The notes under the pieces: generated by a model | Seen by the model: the letters and a program-made list of their open reading frames with translations, nothing else | What the model was told of the DNA's origin: nothing | The model's database searches: none | Shown: positions 24,684-32,337 of the stretch, in pieces | Layout of the letters: every line of letters starts with the position of its first letter | Numbering within the stretch: the stretch's first letter is position 1 | Translations under genes and position numbers: made by a program | DNA from: a virus | DNA length: 64,000 bases | Direction: 5' to 3' (one strand) | Virus record (IMG/VR): IMGVR_UViG_3300044843_001040 | Span: 1 to 64,000 of that record

Positions 24684-25001
24684 TTACCACAAAGCTTTCA
24701 ATTTAACTAATCTCCAATACTCTTCTTCTGTATATTCTTTGCCTTGAATATAGAATCCTGTGAAGCCACAAGGTGATTCAAATGCTGGGCCATCTATTCG
24801 ATGTCGTTGACCATGATAATACCAAACTTTAATTCCAGTGCTATGCTCCATCGCAGGAGCATTTTCTCGATGCAATTGACCATGCATCCACCACTCTTTA
24901 GAACCATTAGGCCATTCTATAGCTGGACCATCTTCTCGATGTATCTGACTATTCCAATAATATTTTTTAGTCCCATCTCCATCTATTTTAATTTCTTGCA
25001 T
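24684..25001 (-). CDS. MORN-like repeat protein, three repeats
   Basis: 105 residues. Cores IHREDGPA, LHRENAPA, RHRIDGPA; the last spacer has FESPCGFTGFYIQGKE, one of the few Cys in the family. Tail YTEEEYWRLVKLKALW. Confidence 0.86.
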   Translation of the reverse strand: MQEIKIDGDGTKKYYWNSQIHREDGPAIEWPNGSKEWWMHGQLHRENAPAMEHSTGIKVWYYHGQRHRIDGPAFESPCGFTGFYIQGKEYTEEEYWRLVKLKALW

Positions 25002-25002
25002 A

Positions 25003-25323
25003 CTATTGCCATAACGCTTTCAATTTAACCACTCGCCAATAGTCTTCTTCAGAGTATTCTTTATTTTGAAGAAACCACCATTTTACTCCATTGATATAAT
25101 CCATGGCCGGACCATCTTCTCGATGATGTCGACCATGAATAAGCCATTCTTTGGATCCATCAGACCATTCGATAGCTGGGCCATCTTCTCGATGAAGAAT
25201 ACCATTCCAATAATATTCTTTGGTTCCAGAAATAAACTCTACTGCTGGGCCATCTTCTCGATGTTTTTGACCATTATAGTAATAAAATTTATTATCCTCT
25301 TGATCTATTTTCACTTTTTGCAT
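25003..25323 (-). CDS. MORN-like repeat protein, three repeats
   Basis: 106 residues. Leader MQKVKIDQEDNKFYYYNG; cores KHREDGPA, LHREDGPA, HHREDGPA; tail YSEEDYWRVVKLKALWQ with an extra Gln. Confidence 0.86.
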   Translation of the reverse strand: MQKVKIDQEDNKFYYYNGQKHREDGPAVEFISGTKEYYWNGILHREDGPAIEWSDGSKEWLIHGRHHREDGPAMDYINGVKWWFLQNKEYSEEDYWRVVKLKALWQ

Positions 25324-25327
25324 AAAT

Positions 25328-25846
25328 TTACCATAAAGCTTTTAATTTCACCACTCTCCAATATTCTTCTCCTGAATAGATTTTATCTTGAAGATACCAC
25401 AATTTAATTCCATTAGCATATTCTATAGCCGGACCATCTTCTCGATGTAATTTGCCGTGATACCACCACTCTTTAGCTCCACTAGAATATTCAATAGCAG
25501 GGCCATCTTCTCGATGAAGACGTCCATTAAAATACCAGACTTTATTATCCGGGCTTTCTAAGGCTGGACCATCTATTCGATGGAGTTGACCATGAAGCCA
25601 CCATTGTTTATCCCCATTAGCTACTTCTACCGCTGGACCGCCCTCTCGATGGCATTGACTATAGAGATGCCATTCTTTGGATCCACTCTCCCACTCTATA
25701 GCTGGACCGTTTTCTCGATGTCGTTGACCATGAATCCACCATTGCTTATGGCCCTCAGACCATTCTGCCGCTGGACCATCTTCTCGATGGAGTTGACCAT
25801 TCCAATAATAGCATTTACTAAATTCATCTTCTTTAATTTCTTGCAT
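25328..25846 (-). CDS. MORN-like repeat protein, six repeats, first of its array
   Basis: 172 residues. Cores LHREDGPA, RHRENGPA, CHREGGPA, LHRIDGPA, LHREDGPA, LHREDGPA. The third-from-last spacer is two residues short (ALESPDNKVWYFNGR). Unlike genes inside the array it has a good ribosome site (GAGG, five bases before ATG), preceded by a small palindrome CGATAAATTATCG. Confidence 0.88.
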   Translation of the reverse strand: MQEIKEDEFSKCYYWNGQLHREDGPAAEWSEGHKQWWIHGQRHRENGPAIEWESGSKEWHLYSQCHREGGPAVEVANGDKQWWLHGQLHRIDGPALESPDNKVWYFNGRLHREDGPAIEYSSGAKEWWYHGKLHREDGPAIEYANGIKLWYLQDKIYSGEEYWRVVKLKALW

Positions 25847-25861
25847 ATTAACCTCGATAAA

Positions 25862-26041
25862 TTATCGAAACACAATTTTTCGTCTTTCAGTCCTAAAAGG
25901 AATGAATTCTGGAGATAAATAATTTGCCTGTCCCAATAATTTTTGTTCTCGCCTCACCAGACGCAAAGATTCATTTATTTTTTCTTCGATGATCTCGAAA
26001 GGTTCCAAATAATTTGTCGGCCCAAAAAGAGAAAATTCCAT
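25862..26041 (-). CDS. Possible small gene, 59 residues
   Basis: An open frame from MEFSLFGPTNYLEPFEI to FRTERRKIVFR that overlaps the last 71 bases of the hydroxylase-like gene. It is charged and helical in composition and fills the gap before the MORN array. No ribosome site is obvious, so it may instead be a chance frame. Confidence 0.4.
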   Translation of the reverse strand: MEFSLFGPTNYLEPFEIIEEKINESLRLVRREQKLLGQANYLSPEFIPFRTERRKIVFR

Positions 26042-26483
26042 AATTAATTTGCATATTTACATGATGTAAGTAATGTAAATAACTCCACTTTCTATATATA
26101 GTGTAGATTACGGGAATTTTCCCCAACCAATGATTTTTAATATGAAAAGCATCATGTAAGTAATTGTGAGCTAGTCCAGTCAGTATCTGTACGCTCCAAA
26201 TAATAAGTACTAAATAACATGAGATTAACCCTAAGAAATATAAAATAAGTGGCAAGATCACTAGCGGGAGGGCGGCAATAATAAAAAACTTGGGAGCCGC
26301 ATCTTTACCTGCATGACGATAGGTGCTAGAAACATAATCATGAGCTGGATATAACCTTTGATGATGAGTCATATGAGCCTGATGAGCTTCTTTCATCCAG
26401 GTTTGATGTAACGCCCAATGAAAACCATATCCAAAAAGTAAAGTGGTAATATATGATATAATTATAGTTAACACTATTAACAT
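25971..26483 (-). CDS. Fatty acid hydroxylase / sterol desaturase-like membrane protein
   Basis: 170 residues with the histidine pattern of the di-iron hydroxylase superfamily: HWALHQ, HMTHHQRLYP, HNYLHDAFH and YLHYLHHVN. Hydrophobic stretches at residues 1-20 and about 68-105 fit membrane helices. Members hydroxylate fatty acids, sterols or carotenoids. A phage copy might alter host membrane lipids; the substrate cannot be told. Closest in length and motif order to beta-carotene-hydroxylase-type proteins. Confidence 0.78.
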   Translation of the reverse strand: MLIVLTIIISYITTLLFGYGFHWALHQTWMKEAHQAHMTHHQRLYPAHDYVSSTYRHAGKDAAPKFFIIAALPLVILPLILYFLGLISCYLVLIIWSVQILTGLAHNYLHDAFHIKNHWLGKIPVIYTIYRKWSYLHYLHHVNMQINYGIFSFWADKLFGTFRDHRRKNK

Positions 26484-26500
26484 AATTATATGTTAAGATA

Positions 26501-26701
26501 TTAGATTAGAAATGGCCTGCCAGAAATTAAATCATCTAAAGAGATAGAAAATTTTACTAAATCTTTGGCCTGATCAGCTAAGCCTAGATCAGAAAATTCT
26601 GAGGCTTGCTCTAATGCTAATTGAGATAAAGAAACCATTATTTCCTGTGGAGAATAATTCTTAAATAAATCTCGTAACTTATCTTGATCTATAGGCGACA
26701 T
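26501..26701 (-). CDS. Hypothetical protein, 66 residues
   Basis: Not recognised. Acidic and helical (LSQLALEQASEFSDLGLADQ). GGAG lies seven bases before the ATG. It precedes the hydroxylase-like gene by 17 bases. Confidence 0.55.
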   Translation of the reverse strand: MSPIDQDKLRDLFKNYSPQEIMVSLSQLALEQASEFSDLGLADQAKDLVKFSISLDDLISGRPFLI

Positions 26702-26713
26702 CTTTTGGCTCCA

Positions 26714-26740
26714 ATAAAAAAGCGACCCGCAGGTCGCTTA
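26714..26740 (-). terminator. Rho-independent terminator
   Basis: Minus strand: AAGCGACC-TGCG-GGTCGCTT followed by TTTTATT. A textbook stem with U-run that ends the gene at 26763-27110 before the 66-residue gene. Confidence 0.85.
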
Positions 26741-26762
26741 GTGTTTAGTTAAGTGATAAGAT

Positions 26763-27110
26763 TCAGTTTAATTCTAACTGCGAATTATTTTCATATTCCG
26801 AAATCAAATGAATACATTCTTCAGCTTGCGCAACTGCATCACCGAAATACGCATTTTTAGAAACAGAGGATAAAAAACTCTTAATAAAAGGTAATGATTT
26901 TTGATTAACAATTCCGCTTTTAATTGACTCCTCTACTCCCAAATCTAGGATATTTTCAATTTGATTTTGAATTTGCCAACCAAGTTTATTAAACTCTTTG
27001 CAAATAGCAATAATATCGGAAATATCTAAAGGAATAGAAAACTCTTCATCTTGATCAGTGACAGCAACATTATTAATTAATGTTAAGTTATCTAAATTTT
27101 GAGCAGTCAT
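26763..27110 (-). CDS. Hypothetical protein, 115 residues
   Basis: Not recognised. Mostly helical and acidic. The start at MTAQNLDN is chosen because GGAG lies six bases upstream; an ATG four codons earlier overlaps that site. It is a single-gene unit ended by the terminator at 26714-26740. Confidence 0.6.
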   Translation of the reverse strand: MTAQNLDNLTLINNVAVTDQDEEFSIPLDISDIIAICKEFNKLGWQIQNQIENILDLGVEESIKSGIVNQKSLPFIKSFLSSVSKNAYFGDAVAQAEECIHLISEYENNSQLELN

Positions 27111-27134
27111 ATGCAACTCCATGTCTCTGGATAT

Positions 27135-27156
27135 GTTAGGTAGCCAACTACCTAAC
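27135..27156. repeat. Perfect hairpin in the leader of the 115-residue gene
   Basis: Nine-base stem GTTAGGTAG/CTACCTAAC with a four-base loop. A TATAAT box lies about 60 bases upstream on the minus strand. Between them is GGAGGTAATTAAC. No U-run follows, so a leader structure is more likely than a terminator. Confidence 0.5.
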
Positions 27157-27248
27157 TCCTACTAAAGCGGTTTTGTTAATTAAAAATTGTTAATTACCTC
27201 CTAGACGTATATATTATATGTGATTTTATTGGTTTTTAACCCAAAAAA

Positions 27249-27731
27249 TTATCCATCAATCTCTTCGTAAATAGCATCAAATCCATACGTATGATACAAT
27301 ACTTGTATGGCATTTTTTACTTCTGGAAATTTAGATCCATAATTGGTAACAGCATTTTTACCATCATGCACCTCATAAAAAATATCTTGCAAGAGATTAC
27401 TGCCGCAGATTTTTTCTAATCTGTCTAATTCTGAAAGAAGATAATGTAAATTAACCGTGGGAAAACTAATTTCTTCTACCACAGACACTTGAGAGGGTGT
27501 TAAATCTTTTTCTTGATGTATAAATTGCTCTTTATCTAACGCATAACTTTTAGCAAAGTGCACTAAAATTGGGTGATAATTAATAGAATTAGGAATATCA
27601 TGTAGGGTTTCATGACACATGTATTTAACATACATGACAATTCTATTAAATTCGTCAGTATCAATGGTAAAAAACCAATCTTTGGTGCCAAATTTATCAA
27701 ATAATGTGTCAATGCTGGAATTGATATCCAT
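27249..27731 (-). CDS. Hypothetical protein, 160 residues
   Basis: Not recognised. Soluble, His- and Tyr-rich (MCHETLHDIPNSINYHP). AAGGA lies seven bases before the ATG, and element A copy 4 is in the leader. Confidence 0.6.
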   Translation of the reverse strand: MDINSSIDTLFDKFGTKDWFFTIDTDEFNRIVMYVKYMCHETLHDIPNSINYHPILVHFAKSYALDKEQFIHQEKDLTPSQVSVVEEISFPTVNLHYLLSELDRLEKICGSNLLQDIFYEVHDGKNAVTNYGSKFPEVKNAIQVLYHTYGFDAIYEEIDG

Positions 27732-27744
27732 ATATTTATCCTTA

Positions 27745-27770
27745 GTCTCTACATATAGAGCAATAGAAAG
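27745..27770 (-). promoter_or_regulatory. Element A, copy 4 (leader hairpin)
   Basis: CTTTCTATTGCTC then CTCTA-TATG-TAGAG-AC on the minus strand. The stem keeps pairing although the right arm changed from TGGAG to TAGAG to match CTCTA, a compensatory change relative to copies 3 and 5. Confidence 0.6.
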
Positions 27771-27787
27771 TTTTTTAATAAGTTAAA

Positions 27788-28330
27788 TCACTTATTTTTC
27801 AGTGATAAGTGTAATTGTTTACTGGCTAACGCATAATTAGTATAATTACTATTATCCGTCACTTCTTGAACCAAAGTTAAGAATGGAGGGAAACGAATTG
27901 GGTCAGATTTATTAGATAATTCTATCTCTAAAATTGCTAGACCTTTTAATGGTACTTTAAAAATATCTAACTCAAATATCTGATCTTTATATCTAAAAAG
28001 AAACCTAGTTTTATCGATAGATACTTTTTCTGGATGGGCTTGAGTTAAATATTTCTGATATTGGGATAATGAAATCTCTTTTTCTAACTCTTGATGCACG
28101 CCAGTTGCAACTGGCTTTTTTTGATTAAAATGATAAACTGTTTTCTTGTTGTCAGCTAATCCAGCAACCGTTTTTCTGACTCGACCAGATTGTTCTTCGC
28201 CTTTTGGCTTTAAGTAAGTTTGGCAAATTCTTTTAATATCTATTAATCCTTCTAACATAGATGCCAAAGCAGTCCAAGAGGAAGGAAATTTCACTATAAA
28301 TCTTCTCTCTATTTCTAATTTTTTTGACAT
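27788..28330 (-). CDS. CYTH-domain triphosphate tunnel enzyme
   Basis: 180 residues. Opens with KLEIERRFIVK, the ExExR/K signature of CYTH proteins, then GRVRKTV, YHFNQKKP and KTRFLFRYKDQIFELDIF, and ends with AILEIELSN. The fold binds triphosphates in a tunnel (inorganic triphosphatase, thiamine triphosphatase, class IV adenylate cyclase). Which reaction occurs cannot be told from sequence. The long leader carries strong hairpins. Confidence 0.88.
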   Translation of the reverse strand: MSKKLEIERRFIVKFPSSWTALASMLEGLIDIKRICQTYLKPKGEEQSGRVRKTVAGLADNKKTVYHFNQKKPVATGVHQELEKEISLSQYQKYLTQAHPEKVSIDKTRFLFRYKDQIFELDIFKVPLKGLAILEIELSNKSDPIRFPPFLTLVQEVTDNSNYTNYALASKQLHLSLKNK

Positions 28331-28389
28331 ATTATATTGCTAATTAATTGATATCGCTAGCCAACTTTTCCAAGCCTAACCAGGTGCCA

Positions 28390-28463
28390 CCATCGTAATA
28401 AATACGATGGCCCATCTTAAAAAATACGCGAGCCGTGGCACGAGCCACGGACCGTTAACCGGT
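28390..28463 (-). promoter_or_regulatory. Cluster of three hairpins in the leader of the CYTH gene
   Basis: On the minus strand in order: ACCGG-TTAA-CGGT, then CCGTGGC-TCGT-GCCACGG followed eight bases on by TTTTTT (terminator-like), then CCATCGTA-TTTAT-TACGATGG. The middle hairpin shares the string TCGTGCCACGGC with element D copy 2. The layout could be a terminator plus new leader or an attenuator. Confidence 0.55.
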
Positions 28464-28486
28464 GGCGGTAATTTTATAAGTTACTG

Positions 28487-28822
28487 TTAGCTCTTGCCTT
28501 TATGATTAGTTGGACTAAAATTAGTAATAATCTCAAACTTAATAGAAGGGGTAGTGGATAAATGATTGCCTAATTGGCAGGATTTACCTTTATGTAAACC
28601 AGAATTATTCTGCCAAAAGTTTAAATATACGGATTTATCTTGTTCAGATTTGAACTTAAGAATAGTAGCTTGAGCCTGTTTGCCGTCGGCAGATTGAACT
28701 CCAGCATATTTAATGGTTGATTCGTTAGCACATTCGGGGCACTCATTAATTTTGCCTCCTGCTAATTTTTTGGCAGGTGAATGTAACTCAAATTCATCGT
28801 GACAGTGAATACAGATTTGCAT
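28487..28822 (-). CDS. Zinc-ribbon hypothetical protein, 111 residues
   Basis: The N-terminus has CIHCH and CPECA spaced for one zinc ribbon; the rest is basic and polar. Function unknown. Its start is 21 bases from the start of the cupin gene on the other strand. The nearest good minus-strand promoter is beyond the cupin gene. Confidence 0.65.
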   Translation of the reverse strand: MQICIHCHDEFELHSPAKKLAGGKINECPECANESTIKYAGVQSADGKQAQATILKFKSEQDKSVYLNFWQNNSGLHKGKSCQLGNHLSTTPSIKFEIITNFSPTNHKGKS

Positions 28823-28843
28823 AAATTTTACCTGGAAATAAAA

Positions 28844-29182
28844 ATGAAATTATTTAAATTAAATAATATGACTCGTGGATGGATGGTGGGGCAATTTGAG
28901 CCCCATGTATATCAAAAGGATTATGAATTAGGATTCAAATATTATCAACAAGGGGATTATGAACAATCCCATTGCCATTTAAAAAGCGAAGAAGTGACTA
29001 TTATCTTATTAGGATCCGTCAAGATGAATGACAATATTTACCAGGAGGGCGATATTGTCGTTCAAGAACAAGGCGAATATACTGATTTTGAATGCCTATC
29101 TGAGAGAGCAATTACTGCGGTGTATCGACCTGATGGTTCTTTTCCTCAAGACAAATATGTTAGAGATAACTCCACCGCTTAA
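28844..29182 (+). CDS. Cupin-fold protein
   Basis: About 112 residues. Cupin motif 1 is seen as SHCHLKSEEVTIILLG and motif 2 as IYQEGDIVVQEQGEYTDF. The two His and the Glu could bind a metal. The ATG at MKLFKLNN is preferred; a GTG 45 bases earlier would read into the divergent gene. Single plus-strand gene among minus-strand neighbours, so perhaps acquired separately. Substrate unknown. Confidence 0.72.
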   Translation: MKLFKLNNMTRGWMVGQFEPHVYQKDYELGFKYYQQGDYEQSHCHLKSEEVTIILLGSVKMNDNIYQEGDIVVQEQGEYTDFECLSERAITAVYRPDGSFPQDKYVRDNSTA

Positions 29183-29185
29183 AAT

Positions 29186-29213
29186 ATAATAACACCGATC
29201 TGGCCCGTGTCAA
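29186..29213 (-). promoter_or_regulatory. Minus-strand promoter reading into the cupin gene
   Basis: TTGACA, a 16-base spacer beginning CGG, then TATTAT. It faces left, antisense to the cupin gene, towards the zinc-ribbon and CYTH genes. The same bases also form a plus-strand hairpin CCGATCT/AGGTCGG before a T-rich stretch, which could end cupin transcription. Confidence 0.6.
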
Positions 29214-29245
29214 GGTCGGCTATTTTATAAAATAAATTTTAAAAA

Positions 29246-29563
29246 TTACCATAAAGCTTTTAGCTTAACTACTCTCAAATATTCTTCTTCTGAATATTCT
29301 TTATTTTGAAGGTACCATCTTTTAGTACCATTAGCTAATTCTACCGCTGGACCATTTTCTCGATGACATCGATCATGAAGATACCAATATTTATCTCCAT
29401 TAGAACATTCTATTGCGGGACCATTCTCTCGATGGCGTTGACCATGAAGCAACCAAAATTTATCTCCATTATAGAATTCTATCGCTGGACCATCTTCTCG
29501 ATGAAGATTTCCATTACAATAATATTTTTTCTTGCCATTGTTATCTGTTTTAATTTCTTGCAT
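29246..29563 (-). CDS. MORN-like repeat protein, three repeats
   Basis: 105 residues. Cores LHREDGPA, RHRENGPA, CHRENGPA; tail YSEEEYLRVVKLKALW, with Leu for the usual Trp. Last gene of the 32.3-29.2 kb array. Confidence 0.87.
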   Translation of the reverse strand: MQEIKTDNNGKKKYYCNGNLHREDGPAIEFYNGDKFWLLHGQRHRENGPAIECSNGDKYWYLHDRCHRENGPAVELANGTKRWYLQNKEYSEEEYLRVVKLKALW

Positions 29564-29566
29564 ATT

Positions 29567-29884
29567 TCACCACAAAGCTTTCAACTTAACTAATCGCCAA
29601 TATTCTTCTTCTGTATATTTTTTACCTTGAAGGAACCACGCTTTATAGCCATCAACATGATCTGCTGCTGGGCCATCTTCTCGATGACATTTGCCATGAA
29701 ACCACCATTCTTTACTACCATTACCATATTCTACTGCCGGGCCATCGTCTCGATGAAGACGACCATGACGATACCAATATTTATTTCCATTAGCATATTC
29801 TACGGCTGGACCAGCTTCTCGATGGAGTTGACCATTATAAGAATAAAATTTATTACCATATTTATCTGTTGTAATTTTTTCCAT
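29567..29884 (-). CDS. MORN-like repeat protein, three repeats
   Basis: 105 residues. Leader MEKITTDKYGNKFYSYNG; cores LHREAGPA, LHRDDGPA, CHREDGPA; tail YTEEEYWRLVKLKALW. Confidence 0.87.
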   Translation of the reverse strand: MEKITTDKYGNKFYSYNGQLHREAGPAVEYANGNKYWYRHGRLHRDDGPAVEYGNGSKEWWFHGKCHREDGPAADHVDGYKAWFLQGKKYTEEEYWRLVKLKALW

Positions 29885-29887
29885 ACT

Positions 29888-29922
29888 TCACCATAAAAAT
29901 TTAAGCTTTACTGTTCGCCAAT
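29888..29922 (-). pseudogene. Stranded MORN tail
   Basis: After the stop of the next gene upstream, the bases code for DWRTVKLKFLW and a TGA, the family tail, in a different frame. It is the lost C-terminal end of the MORN gene interrupted at 29926-30897. Confidence 0.75.
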
Positions 29923-29925
29923 CTA

Positions 29926-30897
29926 TCAACCGGGCCAAGGATACGAAAGAATAACTTCTAATTTAGCCAGCATATCACTATTCAAATCTTTTGGCAATTC
30001 AGCATAATAAATGCCCGGCCAACAACCCGTCGTTTTCTCTAAAAGATTTGCCATATGACGTAAAGAATCAATAGTTCTTTTTCTCAATTCATCATGTCCT
30101 AAAGTTTGAACTAAATTCCTAAATTTATCTTCCTTATTTGCATGAGCTAATTTTTGTGATTTACACAATTGTAGCCAAAAAACTAATTCTTTATCATTAG
30201 AAAGCTCTGCTTTCTCTATCAGAAAATTTAATTGATTAAATCCAGACTCTTCTTTAGAGACATATGGAGTCTCCGAACTTTCCTTTACCTCTTGAAAGTG
30301 ATCAAGTAATTTTGATATGTCTTGTGACGAGCGTCCTCGTCTAGCATATTCTTCTCTAATTTTTAGATAAAAATTTTGATAAGTAGATATTTTAGATCGA
30401 TAAGGAGCGGTTAAATTAATCATCATATACATGGTACCAGTATCTACTAGAGATAGATCTAAGTCTGAGAAAAGAGAATTAATAGCTGAAAAATTCTTTT
30501 GCTCCAACAATTTGGAGATAAAAAAATATGCTTGGTCAGCGCCTCCTTCTTTTAAATTAAGACATTGATAATATAAATTATTTAAAAATTCTTTTGACAT
30601 GTTATTACCTAATTTGCCATATTCTTCTTCTGTATATTCTTTACCATGAAGAAAAAATTTACCTTCATGATCTATAGCCGGACCATTTGTTCGATGTAAT
30701 TTTCCATGAAAATACCACCATTCTTTATGGCCACTGGCTAACTCTATTGCTGGCCCATCCACTCGATGATATTTACCATGAAAAAACCACTCTTTATCTC
30801 CATTAACAAATTCTATCGCAGGGCCATCTTCTCGATGTAACTTATCATTCCAATAATAATATTTATTTCCACCTTGATCTATCTTAATTTCTTGCAT
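29926..30897 (-). CDS. MORN-like gene interrupted by or fused to an unknown 224-residue domain
   Basis: Residues 1-94 are a normal MORN member (cores LHREDGPA, YHRVDGPA, LHRTNGPA, up to YTEEEY). The tail is then replaced by GKLGNNMSKEFLNNLYYQ and 220 more residues with no MORN features, largely helical. The ATG at 30600 has AGGT six bases upstream, so the second part may be a separate inserted gene (29926-30600) that the truncated MORN frame happens to enter. The missing tail is found downstream. Function of the inserted part unknown. Confidence 0.75.
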   Translation of the reverse strand: MQEIKIDQGGNKYYYWNDKLHREDGPAIEFVNGDKEWFFHGKYHRVDGPAIELASGHKEWWYFHGKLHRTNGPAIDHEGKFFLHGKEYTEEEYGKLGNNMSKEFLNNLYYQCLNLKEGGADQAYFFISKLLEQKNFSAINSLFSDLDLSLVDTGTMYMMINLTAPYRSKISTYQNFYLKIREEYARRGRSSQDISKLLDHFQEVKESSETPYVSKEESGFNQLNFLIEKAELSNDKELVFWLQLCKSQKLAHANKEDKFRNLVQTLGHDELRKRTIDSLRHMANLLEKTTGCWPGIYYAELPKDLNSDMLAKLEVILSYPWPG

Positions 30898-30900
30898 ATT

Positions 30901-31284
30901 TCACCACAAAGCTTGTAATTTAACTACTCGCCAAAACTCTTCTTTAGAATATTGTTTACCTTGAAGATACCACCTTTTAGTGCCATTAGCTAATTCTACA
31001 GCTGAGCCATCTTCTCGATGATAAATACCATTAATAAGCCATATTTTAGTTCCACCAATATTATCTACGGCTGGACCGTCTTCTCGATGACGTTGGTCAT
31101 GAATCCACCACTCTGTATCTCCATTAATTCGCTCTATGGCTGGACCATCTGTTCGATGTAGTTGACCATGAAGATACCAAGATTTATCTCCATTAGCCCA
31201 TTCTACTGCAGGCCCGTCTTCTCGATGATAAACTCCATCGACCATCCAAAAAATATCTCCCTCATCATTTGTATACTTTACCAT
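30901..31284 (-). CDS. MORN-like repeat protein, four repeats, altered start
   Basis: 127 residues. The usual start ATGCAAGAA has become ATACAAATG, and the frame now begins at ATGGTAAAG, which overlaps the last Trp codon and stop of the upstream gene. Cores YHREDGPA, LHRTDGPA, RHREDGPA, YHREDGSA; tail YSKEEFWRVVKLQALW. Confidence 0.84.
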   Translation of the reverse strand: MVKYTNDEGDIFWMVDGVYHREDGPAVEWANGDKSWYLHGQLHRTDGPAIERINGDTEWWIHDQRHREDGPAVDNIGGTKIWLINGIYHREDGSAVELANGTKRWYLQGKQYSKEEFWRVVKLQALW

Positions 31285-31664
31285 AAAGCTTTTAACTTAA
31301 CTACTCGCCAATAGTCTTCTTCTGAATATTTCTTTTCTTGCAACCAATATTCTTTAATTCCATCAGCATATTCTATGGCCGGGCCATCTTCTCGATGGAT
31401 TTCACCATGAAGAAACCAATATTTCGTTCCATTAGCGCGCTCTACTGCCGGTCCATCTTCCCGATGGAGTTTACCGTAAACCCACCATTCTTTAATAGAA
31501 TTATAAGTAAATTTTACTGCGGGACCATCTGTTCGATGCAGTTTGCCATGAAGATACCATTCTGTACTTCCGTCATTATTCTCTATAGCTGGACCATCTT
31601 CTCGATGTAATCGACCATTAAAGAAATAATGTTTACCATATTTATTTGTTTTTATTTCTTGCAT
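31278..31664 (-). CDS. MORN-like repeat protein, four repeats
   Basis: 128 residues. Cores LHREDGPA, LHRTDGPA, LHREDGPA, IHREDGPA. The second spacer has one extra residue (VKFTYNSIKEWW) and the leader one fewer. Tail YSEEDYWRVVKLKALW. Confidence 0.87.
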   Translation of the reverse strand: MQEIKTNKYGKHYFFNGRLHREDGPAIENNDGSTEWYLHGKLHRTDGPAVKFTYNSIKEWWVYGKLHREDGPAVERANGTKYWFLHGEIHREDGPAIEYADGIKEYWLQEKKYSEEDYWRVVKLKALW

Positions 31665-31667
31665 ACT

Positions 31668-31982
31668 TTACCATAAAGCTTTTAATTTAACTATTCTCCA
31701 ATAGTCTTTTTCGGTATATTCTTTACCTTGAAGAAACCAATATTTGTTTCCAACAACCCATTCTATGGCAGGACCATCTTCTCGATGTAATTGACCGTGA
31801 AGATACCATTCTTTATTTCCATTAACCCATTCTAATGCTGGACCATTTGTTCGATGTAGTTTACCATGTAAACGCCATTCTTTATATCCACTAGGTTCTT
31901 CTAACGCCGGCCCATCTTCTCGATGTAAGTTCCCATTATAACAATAATATTTACCCCATTTATTTTCTTTAATTTCTTGCAT
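31668..31982 (-). CDS. MORN-like repeat protein, three repeats
   Basis: 104 residues. Leader MQEIKENKWGKYYCYNG; cores LHREDGPA, LHRTNGPA, LHREDGPA; tail YTEKDYWRIVKLKALW. Confidence 0.87.
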   Translation of the reverse strand: MQEIKENKWGKYYCYNGNLHREDGPALEEPSGYKEWRLHGKLHRTNGPALEWVNGNKEWYLHGQLHREDGPAIEWVVGNKYWFLQGKEYTEKDYWRIVKLKALW

Positions 31983-31986
31983 AACT

Positions 31987-32337
31987 TTACCATAAAGTTT
32001 TCAACTTAACTAGTCTCCAATATTTTTTTTCTGAAGAAATTTTATTATCTTGTATAAACCATGATTTTCCGCCATCAGGCCATTCAATAGCGGGGCCATC
32101 TGATCGATGAAGTTGACCATAAAGATACCAACATTTAACTCCATTAGCGTATACTACTGCAGGTCCATCTTCTCGATGAAGATGGCCATGAAGACACCAA
32201 TGTTTTTCTCCACTGCTAAATTCTCTCGCCGGACCATCTTCTCGATGAACAAGATTATTCGCATAATATTCTTTAATTAGAATACCATTATAAAGGCTCC
32301 ACCTATATATTCTGATCCATTTATTGTTCATGGTCAA
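31987..32337 (-). CDS. MORN-like repeat protein, three repeats, long leader
   Basis: 116 residues. The leader MTMNNKWIRIYRWSLYNG is unlike the rest. Cores VHREDGPA, LHREDGPA, LHRSDGPA; tail ISSEKKYWRLVKLKTLW. First gene of this array; its start overlaps the stop of the LAGLIDADG gene by 17 bases. Confidence 0.84.
   Translation of the reverse strand: MTMNNKWIRIYRWSLYNGILIKEYYANNLVHREDGPAREFSSGEKHWCLHGHLHREDGPAVVYANGVKCWYLYGQLHRSDGPAIEWPDGGKSWFIQDNKISSEKKYWRLVKLKTLW

Noticed and set aside
23148-25846. CRISPR-like regular repeats
   Set aside because: The periodicity is 69 bp within coding frames, with no constant repeat and no unrelated spacers; it is the MORN unit.
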